A stretch of 64,000 bases of DNA from Proteus terrae subsp. cibarius (GCF_011045835.1 NZ_CP047349.1:2666001-2730000), one strand, 5' to 3'; positions 27,398 through 38,340 are shown, counted from the stretch's first letter. Program-made: numbers and translations. The notes: generated from the letters alone by a model not told the origin.

Positions 27398-27427
27398 TTT
27401 TTATTAATCATACCAATACGGATTTTT

Positions 27428-28030
27428 ATGACACAATTACCTAAAGGGGCATTTGGCCCCTTCTCTGATACGATTAACTTTATTATGGAGTTAGATAAAC
27501 TAAAACGTGTTTATCGTAAAAATAATGTATTAGACAATAGTCGTTCTGAAAATACCGCAGAACATAGCTGGCACTTTGCCGTTGCAGCAATGAGTTTTCA
27601 GCCCTATGCGGGCGATATTGATATGGGGCGTGCTATTCAATTAGCTCTTGTTCACGATATCGTTGAAATAGATGCTGGCGATGTGATGGTTTATGACGTT
27701 GCCGCTCGTGAAGCAATTAAAGAGCACGAACAAAAAGCTGCAAAACGTATTTTCTCTTTATTACCTTCTCCACAAAGCGAATATTTCCTCAATTTATGGT
27801 TGGAATATGATGCAGCTGAAACACCTGAATCTCAGTTTGCCAATATTCTTGATCGCGCGATGCCGATGCTGATGAATTTGCATAATGAAGGTCAAAGTTG
27901 GGTTGAAAATAATATCCGCTTAGAGCAAGTATTAGCGCGTAATCTGTTTATTGAAAAACAGTGGCCGGAATTTTGGCAATATCTCTACCCTCAATTATTA
28001 GAGGCGCAGAAGAAAGGCTGGCTGAAGTAA
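27428..28030 (+). CDS. HD-domain hydrolase, 5'-deoxynucleotidase-like (HDDC2/YfbR type)
   Basis: 200 residues. HD metal site: ENTAEHSWHFA (first His), LALVHDIVEIDAGDV (His-Asp), later NILDRAMPMLMNLHNEG (distal Asp). The pattern matches the COG1896 group that includes YfbR and human HDDC2, which dephosphorylate deoxynucleoside monophosphates. Exact substrate unknown; not the same as YfbR by locus. Likely co-transcribed with ygfZ. Terminator follows directly. Confidence 0.8.
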   Translation: MTQLPKGAFGPFSDTINFIMELDKLKRVYRKNNVLDNSRSENTAEHSWHFAVAAMSFQPYAGDIDMGRAIQLALVHDIVEIDAGDVMVYDVAAREAIKEHEQKAAKRIFSLLPSPQSEYFLNLWLEYDAAETPESQFANILDRAMPMLMNLHNEGQSWVENNIRLEQVLARNLFIEKQWPEFWQYLYPQLLEAQKKGWLK

Positions 28031-28057
28031 TATATTCATTGTTAAATTTATTAAATA

Positions 28058-28094
28058 AAAAATACCGATGGCTAACTTAATCATCGGTATTTTA
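28058..28094. terminator. Bidirectional terminator (HD hydrolase / gcvP)
   Basis: AATACCGATG ... CATCGGTATT with A-run before and TTTATT after, between convergent genes. Confidence 0.9.
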
Positions 28095-28119
28095 TTTAGG
28101 AATATTGCTAGATTAAAGC

Positions 28120-30996
28120 TTATTCATAATCACTAATTGGTGCGCATGAACAATGTAAATGGCGGTCGCCATACACATCATCAAGACGTTTAACCGCAGG
28201 CCAATATTTGTTTTGTTTCGTTGCTTCACTTGGGAACACCGCACATTCACGGCTATAACTATGTGACCACTCTTGCACTAATTCATATTGTGTATGAGGT
28301 GCATTAACTAATGGGTTATCGTCGATTGGCCATACGCCTTTATCTACCAGTACAATTTCAGCACGAATAGAAAGCAGAGCCTCAATAAAGCGATCAATTT
28401 CAACTTTACTTTCGGATTCTGTTGGCTCAATCATTAATGTACCCGCAACAGGAAATGACATGGTTGGAGCGTGGAATCCATAGTCAATTAGACGTTTAGC
28501 CACATCCATTTCACTGATACCGTAGTTCGCTTTTAATGGACGAATATCGATAATACATTCATGTGCTACATAACCATCAGCGCCAGCATAAAGAATGTCA
28601 TAGTCATTTTTCAGACGTTGTGCGATATAGTTCGCATTTAAGATAGCCACTTGGCTGGCTTGTTTAAGCCCTTGTGCGCCCATCATACGAATATACATCC
28701 AACTAATTGGTAGTATTGAAGCGCTACCAAATTGAGCTGCAGAAACCGCACCTTGTGTAGTAACATTCTCCATTTCAACAACAGAATGTCCCGGTACAAA
28801 CGGTGCTAAGTGTGATTTCACACCAATAGGCCCCATACCTGGACCACCACCGCCATGAGGAATACAGAAGGTTTTATGTAAGTTTAAGTGAGAAACATCA
28901 GAGCCAATAAAGCCCGGTGTAGTGATCCCCACTTGCGCATTCATATTGGCGCCATCAAGATAAACTTGTCCGCCATATTGATGAATGATTTCACAAACTT
29001 CACGAATACCTTCTTCATAAACACCATGTGTTGATGGGTATGTCACCATTACACAAGAGAGTTCAGCTTGATGTTTTTCTGCTTTGGCTTTTAAGTCCGC
29101 AATATCGATATTACCGTTATCATCACAGCCGACAACAACCACTGTCATTCCTGCCATATGGGCAGATGCTGGGTTAGTACCGTGTGCTGAACTTGGGATC
29201 AAACAGATATGTCTCTCACCTTCTCCACGACTTTGGTGATAACGACGAATAGCTAATAAACCGGCATATTCACCTTGAGCACCCGAGTTTGGTTGCATAC
29301 ACATCGCATCATAACCCGTTAATGCAGCAAGCCAACTGGAGAGTTGTCCAATCATCACTTGATAGCCCTTCGCTTGATAAGCAGGGCAGAATGGATGTAG
29401 CTCGGTAAATTCAGGCCATGTGATTGGGATCATTTCAGCGGCAGCATTAAGTTTCATCGTACATGAACCTAATGGGATCATCGCTTGATTCAATGCTAAG
29501 TCTTTATTTTCTAAACGATGCATATAACGCATCATTTCTGTTTCACTGTGGTAATGATGAAAGTTTTCATGCGTCAGCACAGTGTCTTTACGTTGCATAG
29601 AAGCAGGAATTGACGCTGATGCAGAAGCCACTTGTTTATCAAGTGCATCAATATCACCCGCAAATACTTTACCACTGATAATTTCAACAAGCTTTAATAC
29701 ATCTTCACGTGTTGTAATTTCGCTTAGCGTTACACCCACGGCTCCCACAATATCAGTACGTAAGTTAATTTCAGCATCTTTAGCACGTTGTAATACAGCC
29801 GCTTTATCTGCGGTATCAATCGTTAAGGTATCAAACCAAGTTTTATGACGTAATACCATACCGTTTTGTTGTAAACCTGCGGCTAAAATATCCGTTAAAC
29901 GATGAATACGTTGAGCGATGGTTTTTAATCCTTCAGGCCCATGATAAACAGCATACATCGCCGCAATATTGGCAAGTAAGACTTGGGATGTACAAATATT
30001 GGAGTTCGCTTTTTCACGGCGAATATGTTGCTCACGCGTTTGCATCGCCATACGTAATGCACGATTACCCGCAGCATCACGAGAAACACCAATAATACGT
30101 CCCGGCATCGCACGTTTATATTCATCACGACAAGCAAAGAATGCCGCATGTGGTCCACCATAGCCCATTGGAACACCAAAACGTTGCGCTGAGCCTAATA
30201 CGATATCAGCACCTTGATGACCCGGTGCGGTGAGTACCACCAGCGCCATTAAATCAGCGGCAACACTGGTAATAATTTTGCGTTCTTTTAGTGCTGCTAA
30301 TAACTTACTGTGATCATGAACTTCGCCCGTTGTGCCGACTTGTTGTAATAGCACGCCAAAGACGCCTTCAAGCTCTAATACTTTTTCAGCCTTATCAACA
30401 ATCACTTCAAAACCAAAGGTATCAGCACGAGTTCTGACAACATCTAAAGTTTGAGGGTGAACATCATCAGCAACAAAGAAACGATCCGCATTTTTTAATT
30501 TGCTTACACGTTTTGCCATTGCCATTGCTTCTGCAGCTGCTGTTGCTTCATCTAGCAACGATGCAGAGGCGAGATCCATTCCTGTGTAATCAATTGTAAC
30601 CTGTTGGAAATTCAGTAGTGATTCTAGACGACCTTGAGAAACTTCTGGCTGATACGGTGTATAAGCGGTATACCAACCCGGATTTTCTAATAAATTACGC
30701 AAAATCACAGGGGGTAATACAGAAGGTGCGTAACCCATTCCAATGTAAGAAGTAAAACGTTTATTTTGGCTAGCGATCGCTTTTAGTTCAGCCAAGGCTT
30801 CTTGCTCTGTTGCTCCTGCACCCACATTCGGTGGTGTCTCTAATTGAATATTATCTGGAACAATTTTTTGAGTTAATTCATTTAATGAGGAGACGCCAAC
30901 AGCACTGAGCATCTCTTTAATCTGTTCTGGTGATGAACCAATATGGCGACGAATAAATTCATCGCGATACTCTAACTGATTTAAAGTCTGTGTCAT
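28120..30996 (-). CDS. gcvP: Glycine dehydrogenase (decarboxylating), P protein
   Basis: 958 residues from ATG 30996 ([14 protein letters not shown]); ORF runs further upstream into the gcvH hairpin and is not used. Two-domain P protein: N-terminal pseudo-half, C-terminal half with the PLP lysine in [23 protein letters not shown] and [13 protein letters not shown]. It decarboxylates glycine and passes the aminomethyl group to lipoylated GcvH. Last gene of gcvTHP; likely transcribed through a hairpin after gcvH. Confidence 0.97.
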   Translation of the reverse strand: MTQTLNQLEYRDEFIRRHIGSSPEQIKEMLSAVGVSSLNELTQKIVPDNIQLETPPNVGAGATEQEALAELKAIASQNKRFTSYIGMGYAPSVLPPVILRNLLENPGWYTAYTPYQPEVSQGRLESLLNFQQVTIDYTGMDLASASLLDEATAAAEAMAMAKRVSKLKNADRFFVADDVHPQTLDVVRTRADTFGFEVIVDKAEKVLELEGVFGVLLQQVGTTGEVHDHSKLLAALKERKIITSVAADLMALVVLTAPGHQGADIVLGSAQRFGVPMGYGGPHAAFFACRDEYKRAMPGRIIGVSRDAAGNRALRMAMQTREQHIRREKANSNICTSQVLLANIAAMYAVYHGPEGLKTIAQRIHRLTDILAAGLQQNGMVLRHKTWFDTLTIDTADKAAVLQRAKDAEINLRTDIVGAVGVTLSEITTREDVLKLVEIISGKVFAGDIDALDKQVASASASIPASMQRKDTVLTHENFHHYHSETEMMRYMHRLENKDLALNQAMIPLGSCTMKLNAAAEMIPITWPEFTELHPFCPAYQAKGYQVMIGQLSSWLAALTGYDAMCMQPNSGAQGEYAGLLAIRRYHQSRGEGERHICLIPSSAHGTNPASAHMAGMTVVVVGCDDNGNIDIADLKAKAEKHQAELSCVMVTYPSTHGVYEEGIREVCEIIHQYGGQVYLDGANMNAQVGITTPGFIGSDVSHLNLHKTFCIPHGGGGPGMGPIGVKSHLAPFVPGHSVVEMENVTTQGAVSAAQFGSASILPISWMYIRMMGAQGLKQASQVAILNANYIAQRLKNDYDILYAGADGYVAHECIIDIRPLKANYGISEMDVAKRLIDYGFHAPTMSFPVAGTLMIEPTESESKVEIDRFIEALLSIRAEIVLVDKGVWPIDDNPLVNAPHTQYELVQEWSHSYSRECAVFPSEATKQNKYWPAVKRLDDVYGDRHLHCSCAPISDYE

Positions 30997-31091
30997 TGCA
31001 AGTAATTTCCTGAATTCACTATGAATGGATAGGTAAATAGCACACGGCTTAAAGCGCGTTGAAATAGCATTACGACAACAAGCTAACAAAT

Positions 31092-31127
31092 AAAAACGCC
31101 CCGGCATTGATTTGACGGGGCGCTTCG
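31092..31127 (-). terminator. Hairpin between gcvH and gcvP (attenuator-like)
   Basis: On the - strand CGCCCCG, 12-base loop, CGGGGCG, then TTTTTATTT. It looks like an intrinsic terminator but sits inside the operon, so partial readthrough would set gcvP below gcvTH. In front of it GAAGCG from the gcvH 3' end overlaps. Confidence 0.7.
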
Positions 31128-31129
31128 TT

Positions 31130-31522
31130 TTACTCTTCGCTATCTACCAGTTCTTGATAACCCGCAGCATCAAGTAAGTCATCTAATTCGCTTTCATTAT
31201 TTGCTTTAATGCGAAATAGCCAACCTTCTCCGTAAGGTGCGCTGTTTACCAGCTCTGGAGAACCATCTAATTCTTCATTTACTGCGATAATTTCACCCGA
31301 TAATGGTGAATAGATATCTGATGCAGCTTTTACTGATTCCGCTACTGCACAATCATCACCCGCTGCTACTTCTCTACCCACTTCAGGTAGATCAACAAAC
31401 ACCATGTCACCTAATAATTCCTGTGCATGTTCAGTAATACCGATAGTGTATTCACCATTGCCTTCTGAACGGATCCACTCATGAGACTGCGCGTATTTTA
31501 ATTCACTAGGTATTTGACTCAT
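31130..31522 (-). CDS. gcvH: Glycine cleavage system H protein
   Basis: 130 residues from ATG 31522 ([17 protein letters not shown]). The lipoylation site is in [18 protein letters not shown] (Lys of ESVKAAS). It shuttles the methylamine between P, T and L proteins. Acidic C-terminus. Follows gcvT by 34 bases. Confidence 0.97.
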   Translation of the reverse strand: MSQIPSELKYAQSHEWIRSEGNGEYTIGITEHAQELLGDMVFVDLPEVGREVAAGDDCAVAESVKAASDIYSPLSGEIIAVNEELDGSPELVNSAPYGEGWLFRIKANNESELDDLLDAAGYQELVDSEE

Positions 31523-31556
31523 TGACCTTACTCTCCATTTAAAATAATTGTGCGTG

Positions 31557-32651
31557 TTATACCAATGCTTTACCTGAACGAACAAAACCAGGTTTTACTA
31601 CTTCTACTGGCATCTCACGATTACGCATTAATACAATTGCGCTATCTTTTATACCTGCGGGAACTCTTGCTAATGCAATACTAAAGCCTAATGTAGGCGA
31701 AAAAGTACCACTTGTAATAATACCTTCTCTTAATTCACCTAAATCATCAGTAAAGTGTACGGCAGTACCTGCACGCAACACACCTTTCTCTCGCATTACA
31801 AGACCCACAAGTTTATCTGTGCCTGTTGCGCGTAATTTTTCTAATGCTTCTCGACCAATAAATTGACGATCTTCCGGTGCCCATGCAATCGTCCATCCCA
31901 TATTCGCTTCAAGTGGATTAATAGTTTCATCCATCTCTTGGCTATAGAGGTTCATTCCGGCTTCTAAACGTAATGTGTCTCTCGCACCTAATCCTGCAGG
32001 TTTAACACCCACAGCTAATAATTTTTTCCAAAAATCGACTGCTTGCTCTTTTGGCATTGCGATTTCATAGCCTGCTTCACCGGTATAGCCTGTTGTTGCA
32101 ACGAACAGGTCTCCAAGCTCTACACCATAGAAAGGCTTCATAGCAGACACAACTTGGCGTTGCGCTTCAGTTAATAAGCTTTGTACTTTCTCTTGTGCAT
32201 GAGGACCTTGAACAGCGATTAATGCCAAATCATCACGAACAGTGATATCCACAACATAATCTGAAGCATGTTGTTCAATCCATGCCAGATCTTTTTCACG
32301 GGTCGCGGAGTTCACAACGAGACGATAGAAAGAATCATCAAAGTAATAGACGATAAGATCATCAATTACACCACCTGATGCATTTAGCATACCAGTATAA
32401 AGCGCCTTACCTTTTTCGGTGAGTTTAGCGATATCATTCGCTAATAAATAACGTAGAAAATCTTTAACTTGCGAGCCATGTAAGTCAACAATGGTCATAT
32501 GAGAAACATCGAACATACCTGCATCACGACGTACAATATGATGTTCATCTATTTGGGAGCCATAGTGCAAAGGCATCATCCAACCATGAAAATCGACCAT
32601 ACGAGCACCGCAGGCTACATGCTCATCATACAACGGAGTCTGTTTTGCCAT
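31557..32651 (-). CDS. gcvT: Aminomethyltransferase (T protein)
   Basis: 364 residues. [34 protein letters not shown] and the [11 protein letters not shown] signature are typical; folate-binding Asp in [21 protein letters not shown]. Transfers the C1 unit to tetrahydrofolate. First gene of gcvTHP; ATG at 32651 after GGAAGAATGG-like AGGGAAGA. A PurR-like operator lies upstream. Confidence 0.97.
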   Translation of the reverse strand: MAKQTPLYDEHVACGARMVDFHGWMMPLHYGSQIDEHHIVRRDAGMFDVSHMTIVDLHGSQVKDFLRYLLANDIAKLTEKGKALYTGMLNASGGVIDDLIVYYFDDSFYRLVVNSATREKDLAWIEQHASDYVVDITVRDDLALIAVQGPHAQEKVQSLLTEAQRQVVSAMKPFYGVELGDLFVATTGYTGEAGYEIAMPKEQAVDFWKKLLAVGVKPAGLGARDTLRLEAGMNLYSQEMDETINPLEANMGWTIAWAPEDRQFIGREALEKLRATGTDKLVGLVMREKGVLRAGTAVHFTDDLGELREGIITSGTFSPTLGFSIALARVPAGIKDSAIVLMRNREMPVEVVKPGFVRSGKALV

Positions 32652-32799
32652 TCTTCCCTCTTTCTACTTTTACTTTAGATTATTCAGAGAACGCATTTGT
32701 TAAATATAAAATTAAACTTGATTTGAAATCATAGTGTTAATCTTAAGCTTAAGTTTATTTTTAAACATAGATTTAACAAATACGAGCAATTAACGTACA

Positions 32800-32815
32800 A
32801 CGCAAACGATACCAT
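32800..32815 (-). promoter_or_regulatory. Candidate PurR operator upstream of gcvTHP
   Basis: ACGCAAACGATACCAT matches the PurR consensus ACGCAAACGTTTNCNT at 12 of the 14 defined positions. PurR represses gcvTHP in E. coli through a site in this region, so the context fits. Confidence 0.55.
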
Positions 32816-32988
32816 CCCCTTGAACTTAGCATTGTGAGAAAAAATAAACCATAAGTTAAAATAGGGTATAGTGTCTCTTAATCATAATGTAGACATATGG
32901 GTATGCAGAACTAATGATTGCAATTATGCGTATCAGCGCTCATTTTTAGCGAGGAATTACTGAAAAAAAGGAATTAGTGCAAAGAATA

Positions 32989-33028
32989 GACTGAAAAAAT
33001 AGATTTTTTTAGTTCTATTTCTTCAGTC
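32989..33028 (-). terminator. Probable terminator after ubiI
   Basis: GACTGAAAAAATAGA (32989-33003) and TCTATTTCTTCAGTC (33014-33028) pair except one base. Downstream of the - strand gene ubiI; T-run weak. Confidence 0.55.
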
Positions 33029-33064
33029 AGATATAAATAAAAGTAATGTGAAATAAGCGAGGAA

Positions 33065-34300
33065 TTAGATTTTTTCAACTGAAGTGAAATTTTTATCACT
33101 TAACCATTCAGGTAAATCAGAAAGCCCCATTGCTTGCTCAAGTAACTTAGGTTTTACCCCCGGTAAACTATCTGCTAACGAAAGGCCGATATCCCGAACC
33201 AGTTTTTTAACTGGGTTGTTGCCAGCAAAAAGTTCACGGAATCCTTGCATACTTGCCAGCATTACGGCTGCTGCATGTTTGCGACGACGCTCGAATCGTC
33301 TCAAATAGAGATATTCACCAAAATCTTTACCTTCTGCTTTTAAGCGACGGATCTCACCAATTAACTCTGCAACATCCATAAAGCCGAGGTTAACGCCTTG
33401 TCCAGCTAAAGGATGGATTGTATGTGCCGCATCACCTAATAGTGCTAAACGAGGAGCGGCAAATTGGCGAGCATAACGGCCTGTTAATGGTATGGTCATG
33501 CGATCACTCATCAATTCACATTGACCTAAACGCATATCAAAGGTCACGCCTAATGTACGCTCAAATAAGGTTTTTTCTGCATTTTTATAACGTTCAGCAA
33601 GGTTACTTGGCAAAGACCAAACAATAGAACAAGTATGAGGATCAGAAAGAGGTAGAAATGCCAAAATACCTTCACCATGAAATACTTGACGCGCAACATT
33701 ATCATGAGGCTGTTCAGTACGAATAGTAGCAACTAAGGCATGATGTTCATAATCCCAAAAAGTCAGTGGAATATCTGCGTGTTTACGTAACCATGAATTA
33801 GCGCCATCAGCTCCGACAACTAATCTTGCCGTCAACATCTCACCATCATTCAGGGTTATAAATGCATCATTCTCCCCCCACACTACACGCTCAATCTGCG
33901 TTGATGAATAGAAGGTAATATCACTGTGGCTTTCGCATTTTTGCCAAAGCACTTCACGAATAAGGTTATTTTCAATAATAGAGCCTAAGTGGCTGAACCC
34001 TTCTTTTTGTGCTGAAAATTCAATACGACCAAAACTATCTTGATCCCAAACGTCCATACCTTGATAAGGCGCGGTTCGTAATGCCTGTAAGTTTTCCCAG
34101 ACACCTAATTTTTTCAGCAACATTTCACTGGCTGTATTAATAGCAGATACCCGTAATGAAAAATCATCCTGTGGGTGAAAAAGCTTCGTTACTGGGTGAT
34201 TTTCTATTATCGCTATACGTAATCCACACCCGTGTAATCCGCTGGCTAATGCAAGCCCAACCATTCCACCACCAGCAATAACAACATCAAATGATTTCAT
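33065..34300 (-). CDS. ubiI: 2-octaprenylphenol C5-hydroxylase (UbiI/VisC)
   Basis: 411 residues, FAD-dependent monooxygenase of ubiquinone synthesis, C5 hydroxylation. FAD-binding VVIAGGGMVGLALASGL at the start, GADGANSWLR in the middle and RLALLGDAAHTIHPLAGQGVNLGF with the GD motif. Follows ubiH in the same direction (55-base gap), as in E. coli. Confidence 0.95.
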   Translation of the reverse strand: MKSFDVVIAGGGMVGLALASGLHGCGLRIAIIENHPVTKLFHPQDDFSLRVSAINTASEMLLKKLGVWENLQALRTAPYQGMDVWDQDSFGRIEFSAQKEGFSHLGSIIENNLIREVLWQKCESHSDITFYSSTQIERVVWGENDAFITLNDGEMLTARLVVGADGANSWLRKHADIPLTFWDYEHHALVATIRTEQPHDNVARQVFHGEGILAFLPLSDPHTCSIVWSLPSNLAERYKNAEKTLFERTLGVTFDMRLGQCELMSDRMTIPLTGRYARQFAAPRLALLGDAAHTIHPLAGQGVNLGFMDVAELIGEIRRLKAEGKDFGEYLYLRRFERRRKHAAAVMLASMQGFRELFAGNNPVKKLVRDIGLSLADSLPGVKPKLLEQAMGLSDLPEWLSDKNFTSVEKI

Positions 34301-34355
34301 AATAAAAGTATCCTAAAAAGCGATTATTTTAGAGCGCGCTATTCTTTCTGTTTGT

Positions 34356-35528
34356 CTAGTCTGTCCAGCCTAATGTTTGATGCGCCAATTTATCTCTCAT
34401 CATCGGAAGCAATTCCATCGTCATTAACCCTAAATTGCGAGAAACAATCAGTGGCACACAACGATTTGCAAACACTTTCACCAACCCATCAGTAATAGAG
34501 ATTGTTTTTTCTCTATCTTGCTGGCGCAATTGTTGATATTGAGAGAGCACTCGATAACTGCCAATATCGGTATTGGCATTAATCGCTTGAGTGATCGTAT
34601 TAGTGAGCGCCATAACATCACGTAAACCGAGGTTAAAACCTTGTCCTGCAATAGGATGAAGTGTTTGCGAGGCATTTCCAACTAACGCTAAACGATGTCC
34701 AATAATTTGATTGGCTTTTTGTAGTGCTAAAGGGTAACAATTTCGCTTACCAATATGCTCTATCTTTCCTAAACGCCAGCCAAAATCACGCTGTAAATGT
34801 GCGATAGTTGTTTCATCATCCCACTGTGAAACTTCATCTAGTTTTTCAATAGGATGACACCACACTAATGAGCTACGCCCTTCACTCATCGGTAACATGG
34901 CTAATGGACCAAATTCTGTAAAGCGCTCAAAAGCTTTACCTTGAGGATCGATTTGCGTTTTAACATTAGCGATCACAGCCACTTGGTTATAAGGCTCTCG
35001 TTGCCATTGAATATTGCACTGGTGACCGATAGGTGAATTCGTACCATCAGCAGCAATCAGTAAGTTACCCGATAATTGCGTACCATCATCAAGTGTTACC
35101 TCAACAGAATCGATATTACGCTGAACTTGTTCAACTTTAGCAGGGCAATGAAGCGTGATATTAGATTGTTTTTTCAACTTGGCAAAAAGCTGGCGTCCAG
35201 CATCATGCAATTCAATAACATAACCCAGTGCTGAGATATCATAGTCTTGTGCATGAATATTAACAAAACCACAATGCCCTCTATCAGAGACATGAACATG
35301 ATTAATGGGAGTAACAAAAGGTTTTAATGTTGACCAAAGCCCGATTTGCTCTAACCGTCTCGCTGTTCCATGTGCTAATGCAATCGCTCTTGCATCAAAT
35401 CCTGGATGTCCATTATCTGGCTCTCTTGCTTCAATTAGCGAAATTGAAATCTTACCTTTATTTAATGCAGAAAGTGCAAGTGCTAATGTCGCACCAGCCA
35501 TCCCACCACCCACAATAATCACATTCAT
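34356..35528 (-). CDS. ubiH: 2-octaprenyl-6-methoxyphenyl hydroxylase (UbiH)
   Basis: 390 residues, FAD monooxygenase for the C1 step of ubiquinone synthesis. MNVIIVGGGMAGATLALAL (Rossmann), AADGTNSPIG, RLALVGNASQTLHPIAGQGFNLGLRDV. Note GNASQTLHP rather than the GDAAHTLHP of most homologues, matching E. coli UbiH. Overlaps the ubiquinone operon pepP-ubiH-ubiI in order and strand. Confidence 0.95.
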   Translation of the reverse strand: MNVIIVGGGMAGATLALALSALNKGKISISLIEAREPDNGHPGFDARAIALAHGTARRLEQIGLWSTLKPFVTPINHVHVSDRGHCGFVNIHAQDYDISALGYVIELHDAGRQLFAKLKKQSNITLHCPAKVEQVQRNIDSVEVTLDDGTQLSGNLLIAADGTNSPIGHQCNIQWQREPYNQVAVIANVKTQIDPQGKAFERFTEFGPLAMLPMSEGRSSLVWCHPIEKLDEVSQWDDETTIAHLQRDFGWRLGKIEHIGKRNCYPLALQKANQIIGHRLALVGNASQTLHPIAGQGFNLGLRDVMALTNTITQAINANTDIGSYRVLSQYQQLRQQDREKTISITDGLVKVFANRCVPLIVSRNLGLMTMELLPMMRDKLAHQTLGWTD

Positions 35529-35541
35529 GCTGATTTTAGCC

Positions 35542-36852
35542 TTAAATTTTTCCAGCCATCAGAGCTTCAATTTCATCAGGATCTTTAACGACAGATGCCG
35601 TTAAATTCTCATTGCCTGTTTCCGTGATAACAATGTCATCCTCAATACGAATACCGATACCACGATACTCTTGTGGCACATCTGCATCTGGTGCAATGTA
35701 AAGTCCCGGTTCAATGGTCAGTACCATACCCGGTTCTAAAATACGGTCACGCTCAGTGCCATAATGTCCAACATCATGAACATCAAGACCTAACCAGTGG
35801 CTTAAGCTATGCATAAAGAAACGCTGATAGGCTTTTGTCTCAATAAGATGATCGATTTCACCGTGCATAATGCCCAGTTTAACCAGCCCTTCGACCATGA
35901 TATACACGACATGCTCAGTGACTTCTTTGATACTTGTACCAGGTTTGTACAATTCCAAAGAAACATTGATGGATTTTAAGACGATGTCATAAATTTCGCG
36001 TTGTTGACGGCTAAATTTGCCATTAACAGGAAAAGTACGGGTGATATCGCCCGCATAGCCTTCATATTCACAGCCTGCATCAATGAGAACTAAATCTCCA
36101 TCGCGCATTTTAGTTTCATTTTCGGTGTAATGAAGAATACAACCATTTTCACCACTGCCGACAATACTGTTATAAGAAGGGAAACGCGCACCATGAGAAA
36201 CAAACTCATGTTCAATCTCACCTTGAAGTTGATATTCGTACATACCGGGCTGACATTTTTGCATCGCACGCGTATGTGCCAATGCAGTAATTTTTCCGGC
36301 TTTACGCAGTAATTCAAGTTCAAAATCAGATTTAAACAGACGTTGTTCATGAACCATTGGACGCCAATCAATAATAGTTTGTGGCGCTTTTAAGTTACGG
36401 CGAGATCCTTTTCTTAAAGTTTCTAATGCACTAAAGACTATCTCATCAGCAAACGCATATTCACCTTGAGCATGATAAACAACATCTAACCCATTTAATA
36501 ATTGGTAAAGTTGTTCACCCACATCTTCATAAGGTAGCGCCTTATCAACACCCAGCTTTTCAGGTGCAGCTTCTTGTCCAAGGCGACGACCAAACCAAAT
36601 TTCAGCGGTTAAATCTCTAACGCGATTAAAAAGCACACTATGGTTATGTGTTTCATCACTTTTAATCAGCACAAGAATAGCTTCAGGCTCGCTGAAACCA
36701 GTTAGATAAAGGAAATCACTATGTTGGCGATAAGGATACTCACTATCGGCATTACGTTGCGCTGGTGGTGCGGCAAAAAAGATAGCTGCACTCGCAGGCT
36801 TCATTTGTGCTAATAATGCCTGACGACGGGATAAAAATTCTTGCTTATTCAT
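35542..36852 (-). CDS. pepP: Xaa-Pro aminopeptidase P
   Basis: 436 residues from ATG 36852 (MNKQEFLSRRQALLA), after CAGGAG; a GTG two codons earlier is also in frame. Creatinase-like N-terminal domain, then pita-bread metallopeptidase: LVLIDAGCEYEGYAGDITRTFPVNG (two Asp), HSLSHWLGLDVHDVG (His), MVLTIEPGLYI and IGIRIEDD (Glu). Mn enzyme removing an N-terminal residue before Pro. Confidence 0.96.
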   Translation of the reverse strand: MNKQEFLSRRQALLAQMKPASAAIFFAAPPAQRNADSEYPYRQHSDFLYLTGFSEPEAILVLIKSDETHNHSVLFNRVRDLTAEIWFGRRLGQEAAPEKLGVDKALPYEDVGEQLYQLLNGLDVVYHAQGEYAFADEIVFSALETLRKGSRRNLKAPQTIIDWRPMVHEQRLFKSDFELELLRKAGKITALAHTRAMQKCQPGMYEYQLQGEIEHEFVSHGARFPSYNSIVGSGENGCILHYTENETKMRDGDLVLIDAGCEYEGYAGDITRTFPVNGKFSRQQREIYDIVLKSINVSLELYKPGTSIKEVTEHVVYIMVEGLVKLGIMHGEIDHLIETKAYQRFFMHSLSHWLGLDVHDVGHYGTERDRILEPGMVLTIEPGLYIAPDADVPQEYRGIGIRIEDDIVITETGNENLTASVVKDPDEIEALMAGKI

Positions 36853-36903
36853 ACCCACTCCTGTCTTTCATTTATCTTTATGGTTATCTAATTAATGATG
36901 AAA

Positions 36904-37482
36904 TTAATGTAATACACGTTGCTCATTTTGTTTGTCATTTCCTTTGTCTTTTGGTGCGACAAAAGTGATATAACAAAGTTGAACGGATACTTTTACATAT
37001 TCACTGACTTCTTCAAGCGCATCTTCAAGTTCTTCTTGGTTTTCGTCTTCTTCGTAACCTAGCGCACCAATATTACGTAAATCAGTAATCACTTCGGTCA
37101 ATTCTTTATGATCAGACAACTTAGGTTGAGCAACTCCCAGACCTAAAAGAAAATGATTAACCCAACCTGCAAGAGCATCGGCTCTTGGAAAAACAGATTC
37201 AGATTCGTCAGGTACTAACATCGAGAAATTGAACACACTGTCATCGAGTTGTTCTAAGGTGATGTGATAAAGCTCTTCAAGTGGCTCTGATAGCGTTTTA
37301 GGAAAAGCTAAGCCTTCATTGGTCAGATCGTGTAATAAGGTTTTCCAACTGCTATCACGCACTGCACCACAAATAAATCCCGTGATCAAACCATGCATTT
37401 CAGCCGCGGTTAAAGGTACTGTATGTTGCTGTAATAATGCATCAATAGTTTGATAATTCGGTAATGTGTTCTGTTTTGACAT
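36904..37482 (-). CDS. ygfB: YgfB family protein (UPF0149)
   Basis: 192 residues, all-alpha. TLPNYQTIDALLQQHTVPLTAAEMHGLITGFICGA and YHITLEQLDDSVFNFSMLVPDE ... WVNHFLLGLG are YgfB signatures. Function unknown in E. coli; in Pseudomonas YgfB controls AlpA-linked programmes. First gene of the pepP-ubiH-ubiI unit; divergent from zapA. Confidence 0.93.
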   Translation of the reverse strand: MSKQNTLPNYQTIDALLQQHTVPLTAAEMHGLITGFICGAVRDSSWKTLLHDLTNEGLAFPKTLSEPLEELYHITLEQLDDSVFNFSMLVPDESESVFPRADALAGWVNHFLLGLGVAQPKLSDHKELTEVITDLRNIGALGYEEDENQEELEDALEEVSEYVKVSVQLCYITFVAPKDKGNDKQNEQRVLH

Positions 37483-37658
37483 AAGAATAAACGTCGCATT
37501 TAGGGGAATAGTTCAAGATATGCTACCATCAATAGAAGTCGCTGTACCAGTTAAGCCATGTTAATCATTGGAATTTTTGCAGTAATAGCGTTTAATACAG
37601 CGTTATAACCGTATACACTACTAAACACGTAGCACAGATTTTATGTCAGGAAGGAATC

Positions 37659-37988
37659 ATGTCCGCACAACCCGTTGATCTTCAAATTTTTGGGCGCTCA
37701 TTACGTGTCAATTGCCCACCAGAACAAAGAGATGCTTTACTGGCTTCTGCTGCTGAACTGGAACAACGATTACAAGATCTCAAAGAACGCAGTGGTGTTT
37801 CCAATACAGAGCACTTAATTTTTATCGTGGCATTAAATATGAGTCATGAGTTGGCAGAAGAAAAGTTAAAAACCAGAGACTATGCCTACAACATGGAAGA
37901 GAAAATAAAAATGCTACAACAATCCATTGAACAAGCTTTACACGATCAAGGCAAGCACCATGATCGCACTTTTTCAACTGCGAAGTAG
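37659..37988 (+). CDS. zapA: Cell division protein ZapA
   Basis: 109 residues. N-terminal [60 protein letters not shown] and a coiled-coil C-terminus. Binds and cross-links FtsZ filaments, with ZapB, at the Z ring. Ribosome site CAGGAAGGA. The 6S RNA gene follows. Confidence 0.95.
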   Translation: MSAQPVDLQIFGRSLRVNCPPEQRDALLASAAELEQRLQDLKERSGVSNTEHLIFIVALNMSHELAEEKLKTRDYAYNMEEKIKMLQQSIEQALHDQGKHHDRTFSTAK

Positions 37989-38097
37989 ATTTGTTCAGAA
38001 AGCATGCGTACACCACGAAATTCACAGATAATAGGTTGCTTTCTACAATTAAAATAATACAATAGTTCATAGATAAGGTGCTTAGCGCACCCACCAA

Positions 38098-38282
38098 ATT
38101 TCTCTGAGATGTTTGCCAGCGGGCCAGTCCCCTGAGCCGATATTCGAAACACATAGAACGTGGTGATCTGTTGCTTGTGAGCATACCCGATTCGTTCAGG
38201 CAGCCTAATGGTAGCAACACTATGTTCACCTTGGACCATGGGTTCAAGGGTTACAGCTTGCGGCGGCATCTTGGAGACCTCC
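38098..38282 (+). ncRNA. ssrS: 6S RNA
   Basis: The sequence starts ATTTCTCTGAGATG and ends GGCGGCATCTTGGAGACCTCC, reproducing the E. coli 6S ends. The conserved blocks GCGGGCCAGTCCCCTGAGCC and GGGTTCAAGGGTTACAG (central bubble flanks) are intact; covariant changes occur between. It sequesters sigma-70 RNA polymerase. Located between zapA and fau as in E. coli. Ends are inferred from that alignment. Confidence 0.97.
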
Positions 38283-38286
38283 TACT

Positions 38287-38340
38287 AAAGTTCTAAACAC
38301 TAAGTATTTTATAACTACTTAATGTTTAGAACTTTTTTTA
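38287..38340 (+). terminator. Intrinsic terminator after 6S RNA
   Basis: AAAGTTCTAAACACTAAGTA pairs with TACTTAATGTTTAGAACTTT, followed by a T-run; the stem is long and near perfect. Confidence 0.9.

Larger units (their letters stand above)
32652..33064. other. gcvT promoter and ubiI terminator region
   Basis: 413 bases. It holds a PurR-like site at 32800-32815 and an inverted repeat that may end ubiI transcripts (32989-33028). GCGAGGAATTA occurs twice (32949-32959 and 33058-33068), purpose unknown. GcvA and Lrp sites are expected from E. coli but I cannot point to them. Confidence 0.45.

Noticed and set aside
31000..31107. Long gcvP start upstream of 30996
   Set aside because: It would run through the gcvH-gcvP hairpin and lacks similarity to GcvP's N-terminus; the ATG at 30996 matches E. 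coli.
37822..38269. Two - strand ORFs of about 110-140 codons
   Set aside because: They lie antisense to zapA's end and 6S RNA; the RNA gene is clearly conserved, and the ORFs have no family features.
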